A stretch of DNA of 6,282 nucleotides from NCBI GenBank assembly GCA_031285105.1, contig JAITWV010000038.1, positions 1-6,282 of the forward strand, written 5' to 3'. The position numbers and the translations under genes were made by a program. Source of the stretch: Streptococcaceae bacterium (GTDB taxonomy: Bacteria > Bacillota > Bacilli > Lactobacillales > Streptococcaceae). Numbering within the stretch: the first letter of the stretch is position 1; every line of letters begins with the position of its first letter. The notes below the pieces were generated by a model. That model worked only from the letters and a program-made list of their open reading frames with translations. It did no database searches and had not been told where the DNA came from. Positions 1 through 6,177 of the stretch are shown here, in pieces.

Positions 1-1
1 T

Positions 2-571
2 CAAGAACTACAAGACTTTTTTGGTGAAACAGCAAAAGTGGCGTTACTGCATGGCAAAATGAAAAATGAAGACAAAGATCATATTATGGAAGAATTTAAG
101 AATAAAAAATATGACATTCTCGTTTCAACTACCGTTATTGAAGTTGGCGTGAACGTTCCTAATGCGACAGTGATGGTGATTATGGATGCGAATCGTTTTG
201 GTTTAGCACAATTGCATCAATTAAGAGGACGAGTAGGACGTGGGGATAAAAAGTCTTATTGTATTTTAGTAGCTAATCCTAAAACAGAAAATGGAAAAGT
301 TCGTATGAAAATTATGACCGAAACGAATAATGGCTTTGTTTTATCTGAAAAAGATTTAGAGCTACGTGGTACGGGGGATATTTTTGGCACGAAACAAAGT
401 GGACTTCCTTCATTTAAAACAGCCGATATTGTACGAGATTTTAATATCTTAGAAGTTGCAAGAGATGAAGCGGCACTTGTTTGGAATGAAGAAAATTGGT
501 GGGAAAAACCGAAATATCAAGAATTAGCAAGCGATTGGCAAGAAGGCAAGACTATTGCACAATTTGACTAA
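2..571 (+). CDS. recG: ATP-dependent DNA helicase RecG, C-terminal part (5' end outside window)
   Basis: This is the last 189 residues of RecG, the superfamily 2 helicase that remodels stalled replication forks and branched recombination intermediates. The reading frame is open from base 2 at the window edge, so the start lies upstream; the GTG at 38 is an internal valine codon. Counting from base 2, the second helicase domain shows LLHGKMK (residues 15-21), motif V STTVIEVGVNVP (42-53) and motif VI QLRGRVGRGD (73-82) with its arginine fingers. These are followed by the RecG-specific segment DLELRGTGDIFGTKQSG (118-134), the region known in the family as the TRG translocation motif. The segment after motif VI separates RecG from the related Mfd. 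The natural C-terminus is present with a TAA stop and no sign of damage. No terminator follows, so read-through into plsX is possible. Confidence 0.95.
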   Translation, partial: QELQDFFGETAKVALLHGKMKNEDKDHIMEEFKNKKYDILVSTTVIEVGVNVPNATVMVIMDANRFGLAQLHQLRGRVGRGDKKSYCILVANPKTENGKVRMKIMTETNNGFVLSEKDLELRGTGDIFGTKQSGLPSFKTADIVRDFNILEVARDEAALVWNEENWWEKPKYQELASDWQEGKTIAQFD

Positions 572-583
572 TTCCCTTAAAAT
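555..583 (+). promoter_or_regulatory. Possible weak promoter for plsX
   Basis: TTGCAC (555-560) and TAAAAT (578-583) are separated by 17 nt. The -10 matches 5/6 but the -35 only 3/6, and both lie in or just past the end of recG. Transcription would start near base 590 and leave a leader of about 27 nt. Co-transcription with recG is an equally good explanation. No FabT-type palindrome was found nearby. Confidence 0.25.
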
Positions 584-603
584 AGATGAGACTTCAAAAT
601 GAT

Positions 604-610
604 GGAGGAG
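604..610 (+). promoter_or_regulatory. Ribosome-binding site that fixes the plsX start
   Basis: GGAGGAG lies 6 nt before the ATG at 617. Two in-frame ATGs upstream (599 and 602) would place this Shine-Dalgarno sequence inside the coding region and have none of their own. The start at 617 also gives the family-typical N-terminus MKIAVDAMGG. Confidence 0.85.
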
Positions 611-616
611 ACAAAA

Positions 617-1627
617 ATGAAAATTGCCGTAGATGCAATGGGTGGAGACAATGCCCCAAAAGCAATTATTGAAGGGGTAAATTTAGCCAAAAAAGAATTC
701 CCTGAAATCGAATTTTTGCTATTTGGTAAACAAGATGCGATTGAAAGTTACTTAGAAGATAAAGAAAAAATAACAATCATTCATACCGATGTAAAAATTG
801 AATCAGATGATGAACCGGTCAAAGCAATTCGTCGGAAAAAAGACTCATCAATGATTATGGCAGCAAATGCAGTAAAAAATGGTGAAGCAGATGCAGTTTT
901 TTCAGCAGGAAATACTGGGGCTTTACTAGCTGCGGGGTTGTTCATTGTTGGGCGAATTAAACAAATTGAACGCCCAGGGTTAATGACAACTTTACCAGTA
1001 ATTGGCAATCCAAACCAAACAGGATTTGATATGTTAGACTTAGGCGCAAATGCTGATAATGAACCTGAACATTTGCATCAATATGCGGTTTTAGGCTCAT
1101 TTTATGCCAAGAATGTCCGCAATATTCAAAAGCCAAGAGTCGCTTTATTAAATAACGGAACCGAAGACTCAAAAGGTTCGATGTTAACCAAAAAAGCCTT
1201 TGAACTCTTATCAAACGAGCCATCCATTCACTTCATTGGTAATGTGGAAGCACGAGACATTTTAGCTGGAGTGGCTGATGTTGTTGTAACGGATGGATTC
1301 ACAGGAAATGCGGTCTTAAAATCGATCGAAGGAACTGCTCTTAACTTGATGAGTTTAATGAAAACAACCATCAAAAATGCTTCTCTTAAAGGAAAAATTG
1401 GTGGGTTATTAGTCAAAGATGACCTTAAAGAAATGCAAAAAGTTTTGGATTACTCAAATGCAGGTGGAGCTGTTTTATTTGGTTTGAAAGCACCAGTTGT
1501 CAAAACACATGGATCAACTGGACCTGAGGCAGTCAAAAACACGATTAAACAAATTCACACGATGCTCAAAACGGATGTAACAGGAAAATTAGTTGCCCAT
1601 TATGCAAAAGAAAACGAGGATAAATAA
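617..1627 (+). CDS. plsX: Phosphate acyltransferase PlsX
   Basis: PlsX converts acyl-ACP and inorganic phosphate to acyl-phosphate. The membrane enzyme PlsY then uses this to acylate glycerol-3-phosphate, so PlsX links fatty acid synthesis to phospholipid synthesis at the inner face of the membrane. The 336 residues match the usual family length. Recognisable family segments are MKIAVDAMGGDNAP (1-14), FSAGNTGALLAAG (95-107), LDLGANADN (140-148), NNGTEDSKG (179-187), GNVEARDI (208-215), VVVTDGFTGNAVLKS (222-236) and THGSTGPEAVKN (297-308). The start at 617 is chosen over the longer 599 frame because of its ribosome-binding site and the conserved N-terminus. The stop is one base from the next gene's ATG, so the two are almost certainly co-transcribed and translationally coupled. 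Unlike the Bacillus locus, no fapR precedes it. Confidence 0.96.
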   Translation: MKIAVDAMGGDNAPKAIIEGVNLAKKEFPEIEFLLFGKQDAIESYLEDKEKITIIHTDVKIESDDEPVKAIRRKKDSSMIMAANAVKNGEADAVFSAGNTGALLAAGLFIVGRIKQIERPGLMTTLPVIGNPNQTGFDMLDLGANADNEPEHLHQYAVLGSFYAKNVRNIQKPRVALLNNGTEDSKGSMLTKKAFELLSNEPSIHFIGNVEARDILAGVADVVVTDGFTGNAVLKSIEGTALNLMSLMKTTIKNASLKGKIGGLLVKDDLKEMQKVLDYSNAGGAVLFGLKAPVVKTHGSTGPEAVKNTIKQIHTMLKTDVTGKLVAHYAKENEDK

Positions 1628-1628
1628 G

Positions 1629-1865
1629 ATGCAAAGACAAGAAGTATTCACAAAAGTAGCGAACTTGATGGCAAAACATTTTGAAGTAGATGTAAATACG
1701 ATTACGGACAATACCCATTTAGTTGACGATTTACAAGCAGACTCAATCAAAGTTATGGAATTAATTTTAGATATGGAAGATGAATTTGACATTGAAGTAT
1801 CAGATGAAGCAGCCGAAGAAATGTTAACCGTTGGAAAAATTGTTGATAGTTTAGTTTCCTTATAA
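1629..1865 (+). CDS. acpP: Acyl carrier protein, plsX-linked (AcpB-like)
   Basis: This is a 78-residue acidic acyl carrier protein. It carries acyl chains as thioesters on a 4'-phosphopantetheine arm attached to a serine. The attachment site is Ser39 in DDLQADSIKVMEL; the usual DSL is DSI here. Helix II follows as MELILDMEDEFDIEVSDE (43-60), the acidic recognition helix for partner enzymes. The start is the ATG at 1629, with GAGGA (1616-1620) 8 nt upstream inside the end of plsX; a longer in-frame extension to 1593 would lie inside plsX. Being next to plsX and away from fab genes, it resembles the auxiliary AcpB of Enterococcus faecalis, which works in the use of exogenous fatty acids, rather than the AcpA of the fab operon. 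That assignment is inference from position; the family call is secure. Confidence 0.93.
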   Translation: MQRQEVFTKVANLMAKHFEVDVNTITDNTHLVDDLQADSIKVMELILDMEDEFDIEVSDEAAEEMLTVGKIVDSLVSL

Positions 1866-1887
1866 AACATGAGAATTTAATAAATAT

Positions 1888-1923
1888 AAGTGAGAGTTTG
1901 CAAAATAACTCTCACTTTTTTTT
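1888..1923 (+). terminator. Rho-independent terminator of the plsX-acp unit
   Basis: A perfect 11-bp stem, AAGTGAGAGTT (1888-1898) with AACTCTCACTT (1907-1917), encloses an 8-nt loop, and the T run extends to 1923. It begins 22 nt after the acyl carrier protein stop codon. It isolates the lipid genes from the peptide importer operon. Confidence 0.93.
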
Positions 1924-1933
1924 GAACGCAATT

Positions 1934-1956
1934 AATGAAAATATGCAATGAAAATA
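1934..1956 (+). repeat. Short direct repeat, two copies
   Basis: AATGAAAATA occurs at 1934-1943 and again at 1947-1956, a 13-nt period. A weaker third copy (ATGAAAACG) starts at 1969. The DNA is so AT-rich that this may be chance; no function is claimed. Confidence 0.35.
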
Positions 1957-2048
1957 CATAGAAAAACCATGAAAACGAACATTTAAAAACATGATTATAT
2001 CAACATTTATCAAAAAAGCTATTACATCACTTGTTAGAGATTTGTGCC

Positions 2049-2063
2049 AATTGTCAGAAAAAT
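2049..2063 (+). promoter_or_regulatory. Candidate CodY-binding box
   Basis: AATTGTCAGAAAAAT matches the CodY consensus AATTTTCWGAAAATT at 13 of 15 positions (mismatches at positions 5 and 14). It ends 22 nt before the -35 of the opp promoter. CodY represses peptide uptake genes in low-GC Gram-positives when branched-chain amino acids are plentiful, and the lactococcal opp operon is a classical target. A weaker 10/15 match follows at 2066-2080. The match is read from the sequence; binding is inferred. Confidence 0.65.
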
Positions 2064-2085
2064 TAGATTTCACGAAAAATACCTC

Positions 2086-2114
2086 TTGTTTTTTGGTTTA
2101 CATAAGTCTATAAT
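2086..2114 (+). promoter_or_regulatory. Promoter of the opp operon
   Basis: TTGTTT (2086-2091) and a perfect TATAAT (2109-2114) are separated by the ideal 17 nt, matching the vegetative sigma factor consensus. Transcription would start near 2121, giving a leader of about 80 nt before oppD. No other pairing in this gap is as good. Confidence 0.75.
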
Positions 2115-2138
2115 AATTAACATGAACCCATAAGCAAC

Positions 2139-2169
2139 TGATAACAATAGTTAAATTATCATTGTTTAT
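2139..2169 (+). promoter_or_regulatory. Overlapping dyads in the opp leader
   Basis: TGATAA (2139-2144) is inverted as TTATCA (2156-2161). In addition ATAACAAT (2141-2148) pairs with ATTGTTTAT (2161-2169), apart from one bulged T. The two pairings share bases. They could be an operator or a weak mRNA hairpin just before the oppD ribosome-binding site. The stems are short and A/T-rich, so this is tentative. Confidence 0.3.
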
Positions 2170-2184
2170 TCATAAAAAACCTCA

Positions 2185-2195
2185 AAAGGAGGAGG
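2185..2195 (+). promoter_or_regulatory. Strong extended ribosome-binding site of oppD
   Basis: AAAGGAGGAGG ends 7 nt before the ATG at 2203. The overlapping GGAGG units allow near-perfect pairing with the 16S rRNA 3' end in two registers. It fixes the oppD start and suggests efficient translation of the first gene of the operon. Confidence 0.85.
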
Positions 2196-2202
2196 AAGTT
2201 AG

Positions 2203-3222
2203 ATGCCAAATGGAGAACCATTATTAGAATTAAAAAATCTACATTTAGGTTTCAGAATTAAAGACGACTTCTATGATGCAGTAGATGATGTGTCTTTTAC
2301 TTTAAATGAAAACGAAATCCTGGCAATTGTTGGCGAGTCTGGATCAGGGAAATCCACTTTAGCAACTGCTATTATGGGATTACATCACCCAAGAAATTCA
2401 AAAGTTTCAGGGCATATTTTATTTGATAATCAAGACTTAACCAAATTAAGTGAGAATTTATATAATAAGATTCGTGGAAACAAAATTGGAATGATTTTCC
2501 AAGATCCATTGTCAGCTTTGAACCCATTGATGCGTATTTCAGATCAAATTGGTGAAAGTTTAAGTTACCACCGCAAGGAATTATCAAAAGAACAAAGATA
2601 TGACCGTGCGTTAGAACTTTTAGAACAAGTAGGAATTCCAAATCCAAAACGTGTTGCACGTCAATATCCTCATGAACTTTCAGGTGGTATGCGTCAACGT
2701 GTCATTATTGCGATTGCAGTTGCGGCAAAACCATCAGTCATCATTGCCGATGAACCAACAACAGCGCTAGATGTAACGATTCAAGCGCAAATTTTAGATT
2801 TATTACGAGAGCTTCAAAAAGAAACAGGAGCTGCTATTATTCTTATCACCCATGACTTAGGCGTTGTTGCTGAAACAGCTGATAAAGTTGGGGTAATGTA
2901 TGCTGGACAATTTGTTGAGTATGCACCAGTAAATGAATTATTCGAAAATCCAAAACATCCGTACACACGCTCATTACTAGACTCAATTCCTCAAGAAGAT
3001 GCCCATGATGAAGAATTGCACGTGATTCAAGGTGTTGTACCATCATTAAAAAATCTTCCAAGAAAAGGTTGTCGATTTGCTGCACGTATTCCGTGGATTG
3101 ATGCAAGTGAACACGAAGAAGATCCAGTCTTACATGAAATCGAACCAGGACATTTTGTACGATGCACATGTTACCAAAACTTCCATTTCGAAGGAAGACA
3201 GGAAGAGGAGGGAAATGAATGA
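2203..3222 (+). CDS. oppD: Oligopeptide ABC transporter ATP-binding protein OppD
   Basis: This is one of the two cytoplasmic ATPases that drive the oligopeptide importer. The 339 residues hold a complete nucleotide-binding domain: Walker A GESGSGKST (44-52), Q-loop Gln100, signature LSGGMRQR (159-166), Walker B VIIADE (179-184) with catalytic Glu184, D-loop ALD (188-190) and switch His217. The C-terminal oligopeptide/dipeptide extension follows from about residue 245. That extension usually has four cysteines in a CxFxxRCP...C...C pattern. Here it reads GCRFAARIPW (289-298) and HFVRCTC (317-323), so the second cysteine is Ile296 and none lies around residues 300-306. I recall the same RIPW form in streptococcal AmiE-type proteins. 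First gene of the opp operon, it overlaps oppF by 4 nt (ATGA). Confidence 0.95.
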   Translation: MPNGEPLLELKNLHLGFRIKDDFYDAVDDVSFTLNENEILAIVGESGSGKSTLATAIMGLHHPRNSKVSGHILFDNQDLTKLSENLYNKIRGNKIGMIFQDPLSALNPLMRISDQIGESLSYHRKELSKEQRYDRALELLEQVGIPNPKRVARQYPHELSGGMRQRVIIAIAVAAKPSVIIADEPTTALDVTIQAQILDLLRELQKETGAAIILITHDLGVVAETADKVGVMYAGQFVEYAPVNELFENPKHPYTRSLLDSIPQEDAHDEELHVIQGVVPSLKNLPRKGCRFAARIPWIDASEHEEDPVLHEIEPGHFVRCTCYQNFHFEGRQEEEGNE

Positions 3223-4160
3223 GTGAATTAATTCAAATTAAAGATCTAAACGTTCATTATCCAATTCGTTCAGGTTTCTTTAATCGTATTACAGACCATG
3301 TGCGTGCGGTTGATGGCGTAAATTTTGTCATCGAAGAAGGAAAAACTTACGGGCTTGTAGGTGAATCTGGATCTGGTAAATCAACAACTGGTAAAGCAAT
3401 TGTTGGTTTAGAAAAAGTAACCAGTGGACAAATTATCTATAAAGGTCAAGATATTACAAAAGCTTCTGTTCGCAAAGGAATGAACTATAACCAAGACGTA
3501 CAGATGATTTTCCAAGACTCAATGAGTTCATTAAATCCGAAAAAACGTATTATTGATATTATTGCAGAACCAATTCGTAACTTTGAGCGTTTAAGTGATC
3601 AAGAAGAAAAGAAAAAAGTAAGAGGTTTACTTGATATCGTTGGGATGCCAGATGATGCTTTGTATAAGTATCCGCATGAATTCTCAGGTGGTCAGCGTCA
3701 ACGTATTGGGGTAGCTCGTGCAATTGCTACTTCACCAAAATTAATCGTAGCCGATGAACCTGTATCAGCACTTGACTTATCGGTACAAGCACAAGTATTG
3801 AACTTCATGAAACGTATCCAAGAAGAGTATAAGTTATCTTACTTATTCATCTCACACGACTTGGGTGTAGTAAAACACATGTGTGACAACATTGCCATCA
3901 TGTACCACGGCCGTTTTGTTGAGATTGGTTCACGTGAGGATATTTATAACAATCCACAACATATTTATACAAAACGACTTTTATCAGCGATTCCACGTAT
4001 TGATGTTAGAAATCGTGACATGCATATGGAGGCGCGTCGTCAAGTTGAATTGGAATATCAAAAAGCACAAAATGATTACTATGATGCCAATGGCCGCGTA
4101 TTTGATTTAACCAAACTAAGCGACACCCATCAAGTAGCACTAAAAGGAGGGAAAGCTTAA
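3219..4160 (+). CDS. oppF: Oligopeptide ABC transporter ATP-binding protein OppF
   Basis: This is the second ATPase of the importer and should pair with OppD beneath the OppB-OppC channel. The 313 residues show Walker A GESGSGKST (48-56), Q-loop Gln99, signature FSGGQRQR (155-162), Walker B LIVADE (175-180) with Glu180, D-loop ALD (184-186) and switch His213. Both ATP sites of the predicted OppD/OppF pair therefore look catalytically complete. The N-terminal HYPIRSGFFNRITDHVRAVD (13-32) is typical of OppF and separates it from OppD. The tail past residue 265 is charged and lacks the cysteine motif of OppD. Ribosome-binding site GAGGAGGG (3205-3212) lies 6 nt before the ATG, inside the end of oppD. 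The stop shares one base with the oppB start (TAATG), which points to translational coupling. Confidence 0.95.
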   Translation: MSELIQIKDLNVHYPIRSGFFNRITDHVRAVDGVNFVIEEGKTYGLVGESGSGKSTTGKAIVGLEKVTSGQIIYKGQDITKASVRKGMNYNQDVQMIFQDSMSSLNPKKRIIDIIAEPIRNFERLSDQEEKKKVRGLLDIVGMPDDALYKYPHEFSGGQRQRIGVARAIATSPKLIVADEPVSALDLSVQAQVLNFMKRIQEEYKLSYLFISHDLGVVKHMCDNIAIMYHGRFVEIGSREDIYNNPQHIYTKRLLSAIPRIDVRNRDMHMEARRQVELEYQKAQNDYYDANGRVFDLTKLSDTHQVALKGGKA

Positions 4161-5119
4161 TGTGGAAAACAATTCTTAGACGAGTATTATTGATGATTCC
4201 TCAAATCATTATCCTTTCAATCCTAATCTTTATGATTGCTCAAGCGATGCCAGGAGATCCGTTTACTGGTTTGATCAATCCAAGTCTAGACCCAGCTGTT
4301 ATTGAAAGAATGCGTGAGGCAGCAGGATTAAATGATCCTTGGCCACAACAATATCTTCGTTGGGTAACAAACTTATTCCAAGGTGATCTAGGTCGCTCAT
4401 TCATTTATCGTATGGATGTAACAACGCTTTTAGGTCAACGTGTTGGAAATACAGTTAGTTTAGCTTTATTAACAGCAATCTTAACTTATGCCCTTGCTTT
4501 ACCACTAGGTTTATTAGCAGGTCGTTTTGAAAACAGTTGGTTAGATAAATTTGTACAAGTTTACTCTTACTTAACATTTGCTGTTCCTTTATTTATCTTT
4601 GGTTTATTAATGCTTTTCACTTTTGGTTTCCGCTTAGGATGGTTCCCAACAAGTGGTTCAGTACAAATTGGTGTCGGTGCAGGACTTCCGCGAATGATTT
4701 CAAGGTTTCAGCACATGATTTTACCAGCTATTACACAAGCATTATTAACCACAACAGTTACGGTTCAGTATTTACGTTCTGAAGTAATTGATGCACAAAA
4801 ACTAGATTTCGTTCGTACTGCTCGTTCAAAAGGGGTACCAACAAGTAAAGTTTTCTCACGTCATATCTTCCGTAATGCTTCATTACCGATTGCATCAAAC
4901 TTAGGATTTGAAATCTCAGGTTTAATTGCTGGTTCTGTAATTATTGAAAGTATCTTTTCATACCCAGGAATTGGTCAATTATTTATTTTATCAACCACTC
5001 AGCGTGACTATGCTGTTGTAACTTCACTAGTATTGTTATTAGGTGTCGTAGCTTTAGTTGGTATGTTGATTTCAGATATTATCATGAGCTTGGTTGATCC
5101 ACGTATCAGAATTCAGTAA
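4160..5119 (+). CDS. oppB: Oligopeptide ABC transporter permease OppB
   Basis: This is the first of two integral membrane subunits forming the peptide channel. The 319 residues suggest six membrane segments, at roughly 10-30, 98-120, 135-157, 187-205, 250-268 and 285-308. A long extracytoplasmic loop after the first contains MPGDPF (30-35) and GDLGRSF (75-81), both typical of OppB/DppB. The cytoplasmic EAA-type coupling loop is DFVRTARSKG (216-225) followed by HIFRNASLP (235-243); it contacts the ATPases. The family ending DPRIR is at 313-317. GGAGGG (4146-4151) lies 8 nt before the ATG. The stop codon overlaps the AAGGAGG ribosome-binding site of oppC (5118-5124), so ribosomes ending oppB are placed to start oppC. 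Confidence 0.95.
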   Translation: MWKTILRRVLLMIPQIIILSILIFMIAQAMPGDPFTGLINPSLDPAVIERMREAAGLNDPWPQQYLRWVTNLFQGDLGRSFIYRMDVTTLLGQRVGNTVSLALLTAILTYALALPLGLLAGRFENSWLDKFVQVYSYLTFAVPLFIFGLLMLFTFGFRLGWFPTSGSVQIGVGAGLPRMISRFQHMILPAITQALLTTTVTVQYLRSEVIDAQKLDFVRTARSKGVPTSKVFSRHIFRNASLPIASNLGFEISGLIAGSVIIESIFSYPGIGQLFILSTTQRDYAVVTSLVLLLGVVALVGMLISDIIMSLVDPRIRIQ

Positions 5120-5133
5120 GGAGGAAAGAGTAT

Positions 5134-6063
5134 ATGATTGAAAATGATGAAAATTTAGAAAAAGAAGCTCTTGCAACTCCGGAACTGGTTCAAGAAATAT
5201 CCATTCCACCAATGGGCTTTCGAATGATTGCCAGAGAGTTCTTAAAGGACAAAATGGCGATGGTTTCGTTGGTCTTCTTAGTAGCAATCTTAGTCGGCGT
5301 GTTTGGTGGGAGCCTCTTCATTGATGAAGTAGCTGCTGGTCGTGTTAACGTATTTAATGCCTTTCAAGCTCCTGGTAATGGATATTTACTTGGAACAGAT
5401 ATGAATGGGCGTGATGTGTTAATTCAATTAATTTTAGGTGCTAGAAACTCAATCTTTATTGGTTTTTCTATTACAATTTTAACTTCATTTATCGGTATTC
5501 CATTAGGAGTAATCTCAGGTTTCTTTGGAGGCGTGATTGATATTATCTTAATGCGTGTAGTTGATTTTGTTATGATTTTACCAATTCAGTTATTGATTAT
5601 TATGATTGTATCGATTATTCCAACGTACAATCAATATACTTTCGTGTTAATTCTGTCAATGTTCTTATGGGTTGGGCGTGCGCGTTTGTTCCGTTCACTT
5701 TCATTATCAGAAACACGCAGAGATTATATTTCAGCTTCAAAAACATTAGGCACACCAACTTGGAAAATTATTTTCTTTGAGATGATGCCAAACTTAAGTT
5801 CAATGTTAATTACGAACTTAACATTAGTATTTGCAGGTAACATCGGGATTGAAACAACACTTACTTTCTTAGGATTTGGTTTGCCAATGGGTACACCGTC
5901 TCTTGGAACGCTAATCGGTGCAGCTGCATCAGGGCGTGTGTTAGTGAATTTCCCATGGGTATGGGCTCCAGCATCAATTCTTATCGTATTATTGATGTTA
6001 AGCATAAATTATGTTGGTAATGCAATTAAGCGTTCAGCTGATGCACGTCAACGTTTAGGATAA
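5134..6063 (+). CDS. oppC: Oligopeptide ABC transporter permease OppC
   Basis: This is the second channel subunit, partner of OppB. The 309 residues begin with an acidic cytoplasmic stretch (1-40) as in the OppC N-terminal domain, then a first membrane segment near 42-62. The extracytoplasmic LGTDMNGRDVL (86-96) is the OppC/DppC hallmark. Further membrane segments lie near 105-130, 134-162, 168-186, 225-247 and 275-297. The EAA-type coupling loop runs from RRDYISASKTLGTPTW (195-210) to EMMPN (216-220); ASKTLG stands where AARALG-like sequence is commoner. GTPSLG (253-258) is also typical. AAGGAGG lies 9 nt upstream of the ATG. A 124-nt structured gap separates it from oppA, so expression may drop or be adjusted here. 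Confidence 0.95.
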   Translation: MIENDENLEKEALATPELVQEISIPPMGFRMIAREFLKDKMAMVSLVFLVAILVGVFGGSLFIDEVAAGRVNVFNAFQAPGNGYLLGTDMNGRDVLIQLILGARNSIFIGFSITILTSFIGIPLGVISGFFGGVIDIILMRVVDFVMILPIQLLIIMIVSIIPTYNQYTFVLILSMFLWVGRARLFRSLSLSETRRDYISASKTLGTPTWKIIFFEMMPNLSSMLITNLTLVFAGNIGIETTLTFLGFGLPMGTPSLGTLIGAAASGRVLVNFPWVWAPASILIVLLMLSINYVGNAIKRSADARQRLG

Positions 6064-6065
6064 AG

Positions 6066-6124
6066 CTGAATAATTAAATGGAATGGGATTTTTCATTCCT
6101 TTCCATTTAATTTTAAATATTCAG
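6066..6124 (+). promoter_or_regulatory. Large intercistronic stem-loop between oppC and oppA
   Basis: The innermost hairpin pairs GGGAT (6085-6089) with ATTCC (6095-6099), with one G-U pair, around a TTTTC loop. After a T-T mismatch, ATTAAATGGAA (6073-6083) pairs perfectly with TTCCATTTAAT (6101-6111). Past a 6-nt bulge (6112-6117), CTGAATA (6066-6072) pairs with TATTCAG (6118-6124). No clean T run follows, so it is at best a partial terminator. It could equally protect the oppA message from 3'-5' decay or mark a processing site, raising binding protein over permease. The structure is seen in the sequence; the role is inferred. Confidence 0.7.
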
Positions 6125-6144
6125 AATTATTCAAAAAAATAGCA

Positions 6145-6177
6145 ACACATATAAAAAAGGCTACACACATAAAAAGG
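6145..6177 (+). repeat. Imperfect tandem repeat leading into the oppA ribosome-binding site
   Basis: ACACATATAAAAAAGG (6145-6160) is repeated as ACACATAAAAAGG (6165-6177), the second copy lacking 3 nt. The second copy runs into the working Shine-Dalgarno GGAG (6176-6179), while the first ends in GGCT and cannot serve as well. TATAAA at 6150-6155 could pass for a -10, but no good -35 is found at the right distance. Confidence 0.45.

Larger units (their letters stand above)
1924..2202 (+). other. Non-coding regulatory region upstream of the opp operon
   Basis: These 279 nt lie between the terminator and oppD. They are very AT-rich. I see no gene with a ribosome-binding site on either strand and no tRNA or structured RNA family that I recognise. 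The supported contents (CodY-like box, promoter, leader dyads, oppD ribosome-binding site) are listed separately. Confidence 0.7.

Noticed and set aside
561..600. A FabT-type operator before plsX
   Set aside because: A TTTGA half-site is present at 563-567 but no properly spaced TCAAA partner follows.
599..616. Upstream in-frame start codons that would lengthen PlsX by six residues
   Set aside because: The Shine-Dalgarno GGAGGAG lies downstream of them, and the family N-terminus begins at the ATG at 617.
1593..1628. Twelve-residue N-terminal extension of the acyl carrier protein
   Set aside because: It lies inside plsX and lacks a ribosome-binding site. The ATG at 1629 has GAGGA at good distance and gives the normal ACP length.
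1589..1870. Minus-strand frame of 93 codons opposite the acyl carrier protein, and similar minus-strand frames at 781-1416, 2372-3169, 5072-5287 and 5724-6005
   Set aside because: Each lies antisense to a well-supported gene, and none has a recognisable domain. They are shadows of the real coding frames.
1991..2113. A 40-codon + strand frame starting MIISTFIKKA, looking like a small amphipathic peptide
   Set aside because: It has no ribosome-binding site before the ATG, and it runs through the CodY-like box, the -35 and into the -10 of the opp promoter. A chance open frame in AT-rich DNA is more likely.
2140..2160. Fur-box-like GATAA...TTATC in the opp leader
   Set aside because: Aligned to the 19-bp Fur consensus it matches only about 11 positions and the half-site spacing is wrong.
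3883..4110. A + strand 75-codon frame inside oppF
   Set aside because: It is out of frame within a conserved ATPase gene and encodes nothing recognisable.
6127..6155. A dedicated oppA promoter (TTATTC-17-TATAAA)
   Set aside because: The -35 matches only two positions of the consensus. Other -35 choices give spacings of 14 or 24 nt, so it cannot be supported from sequence.
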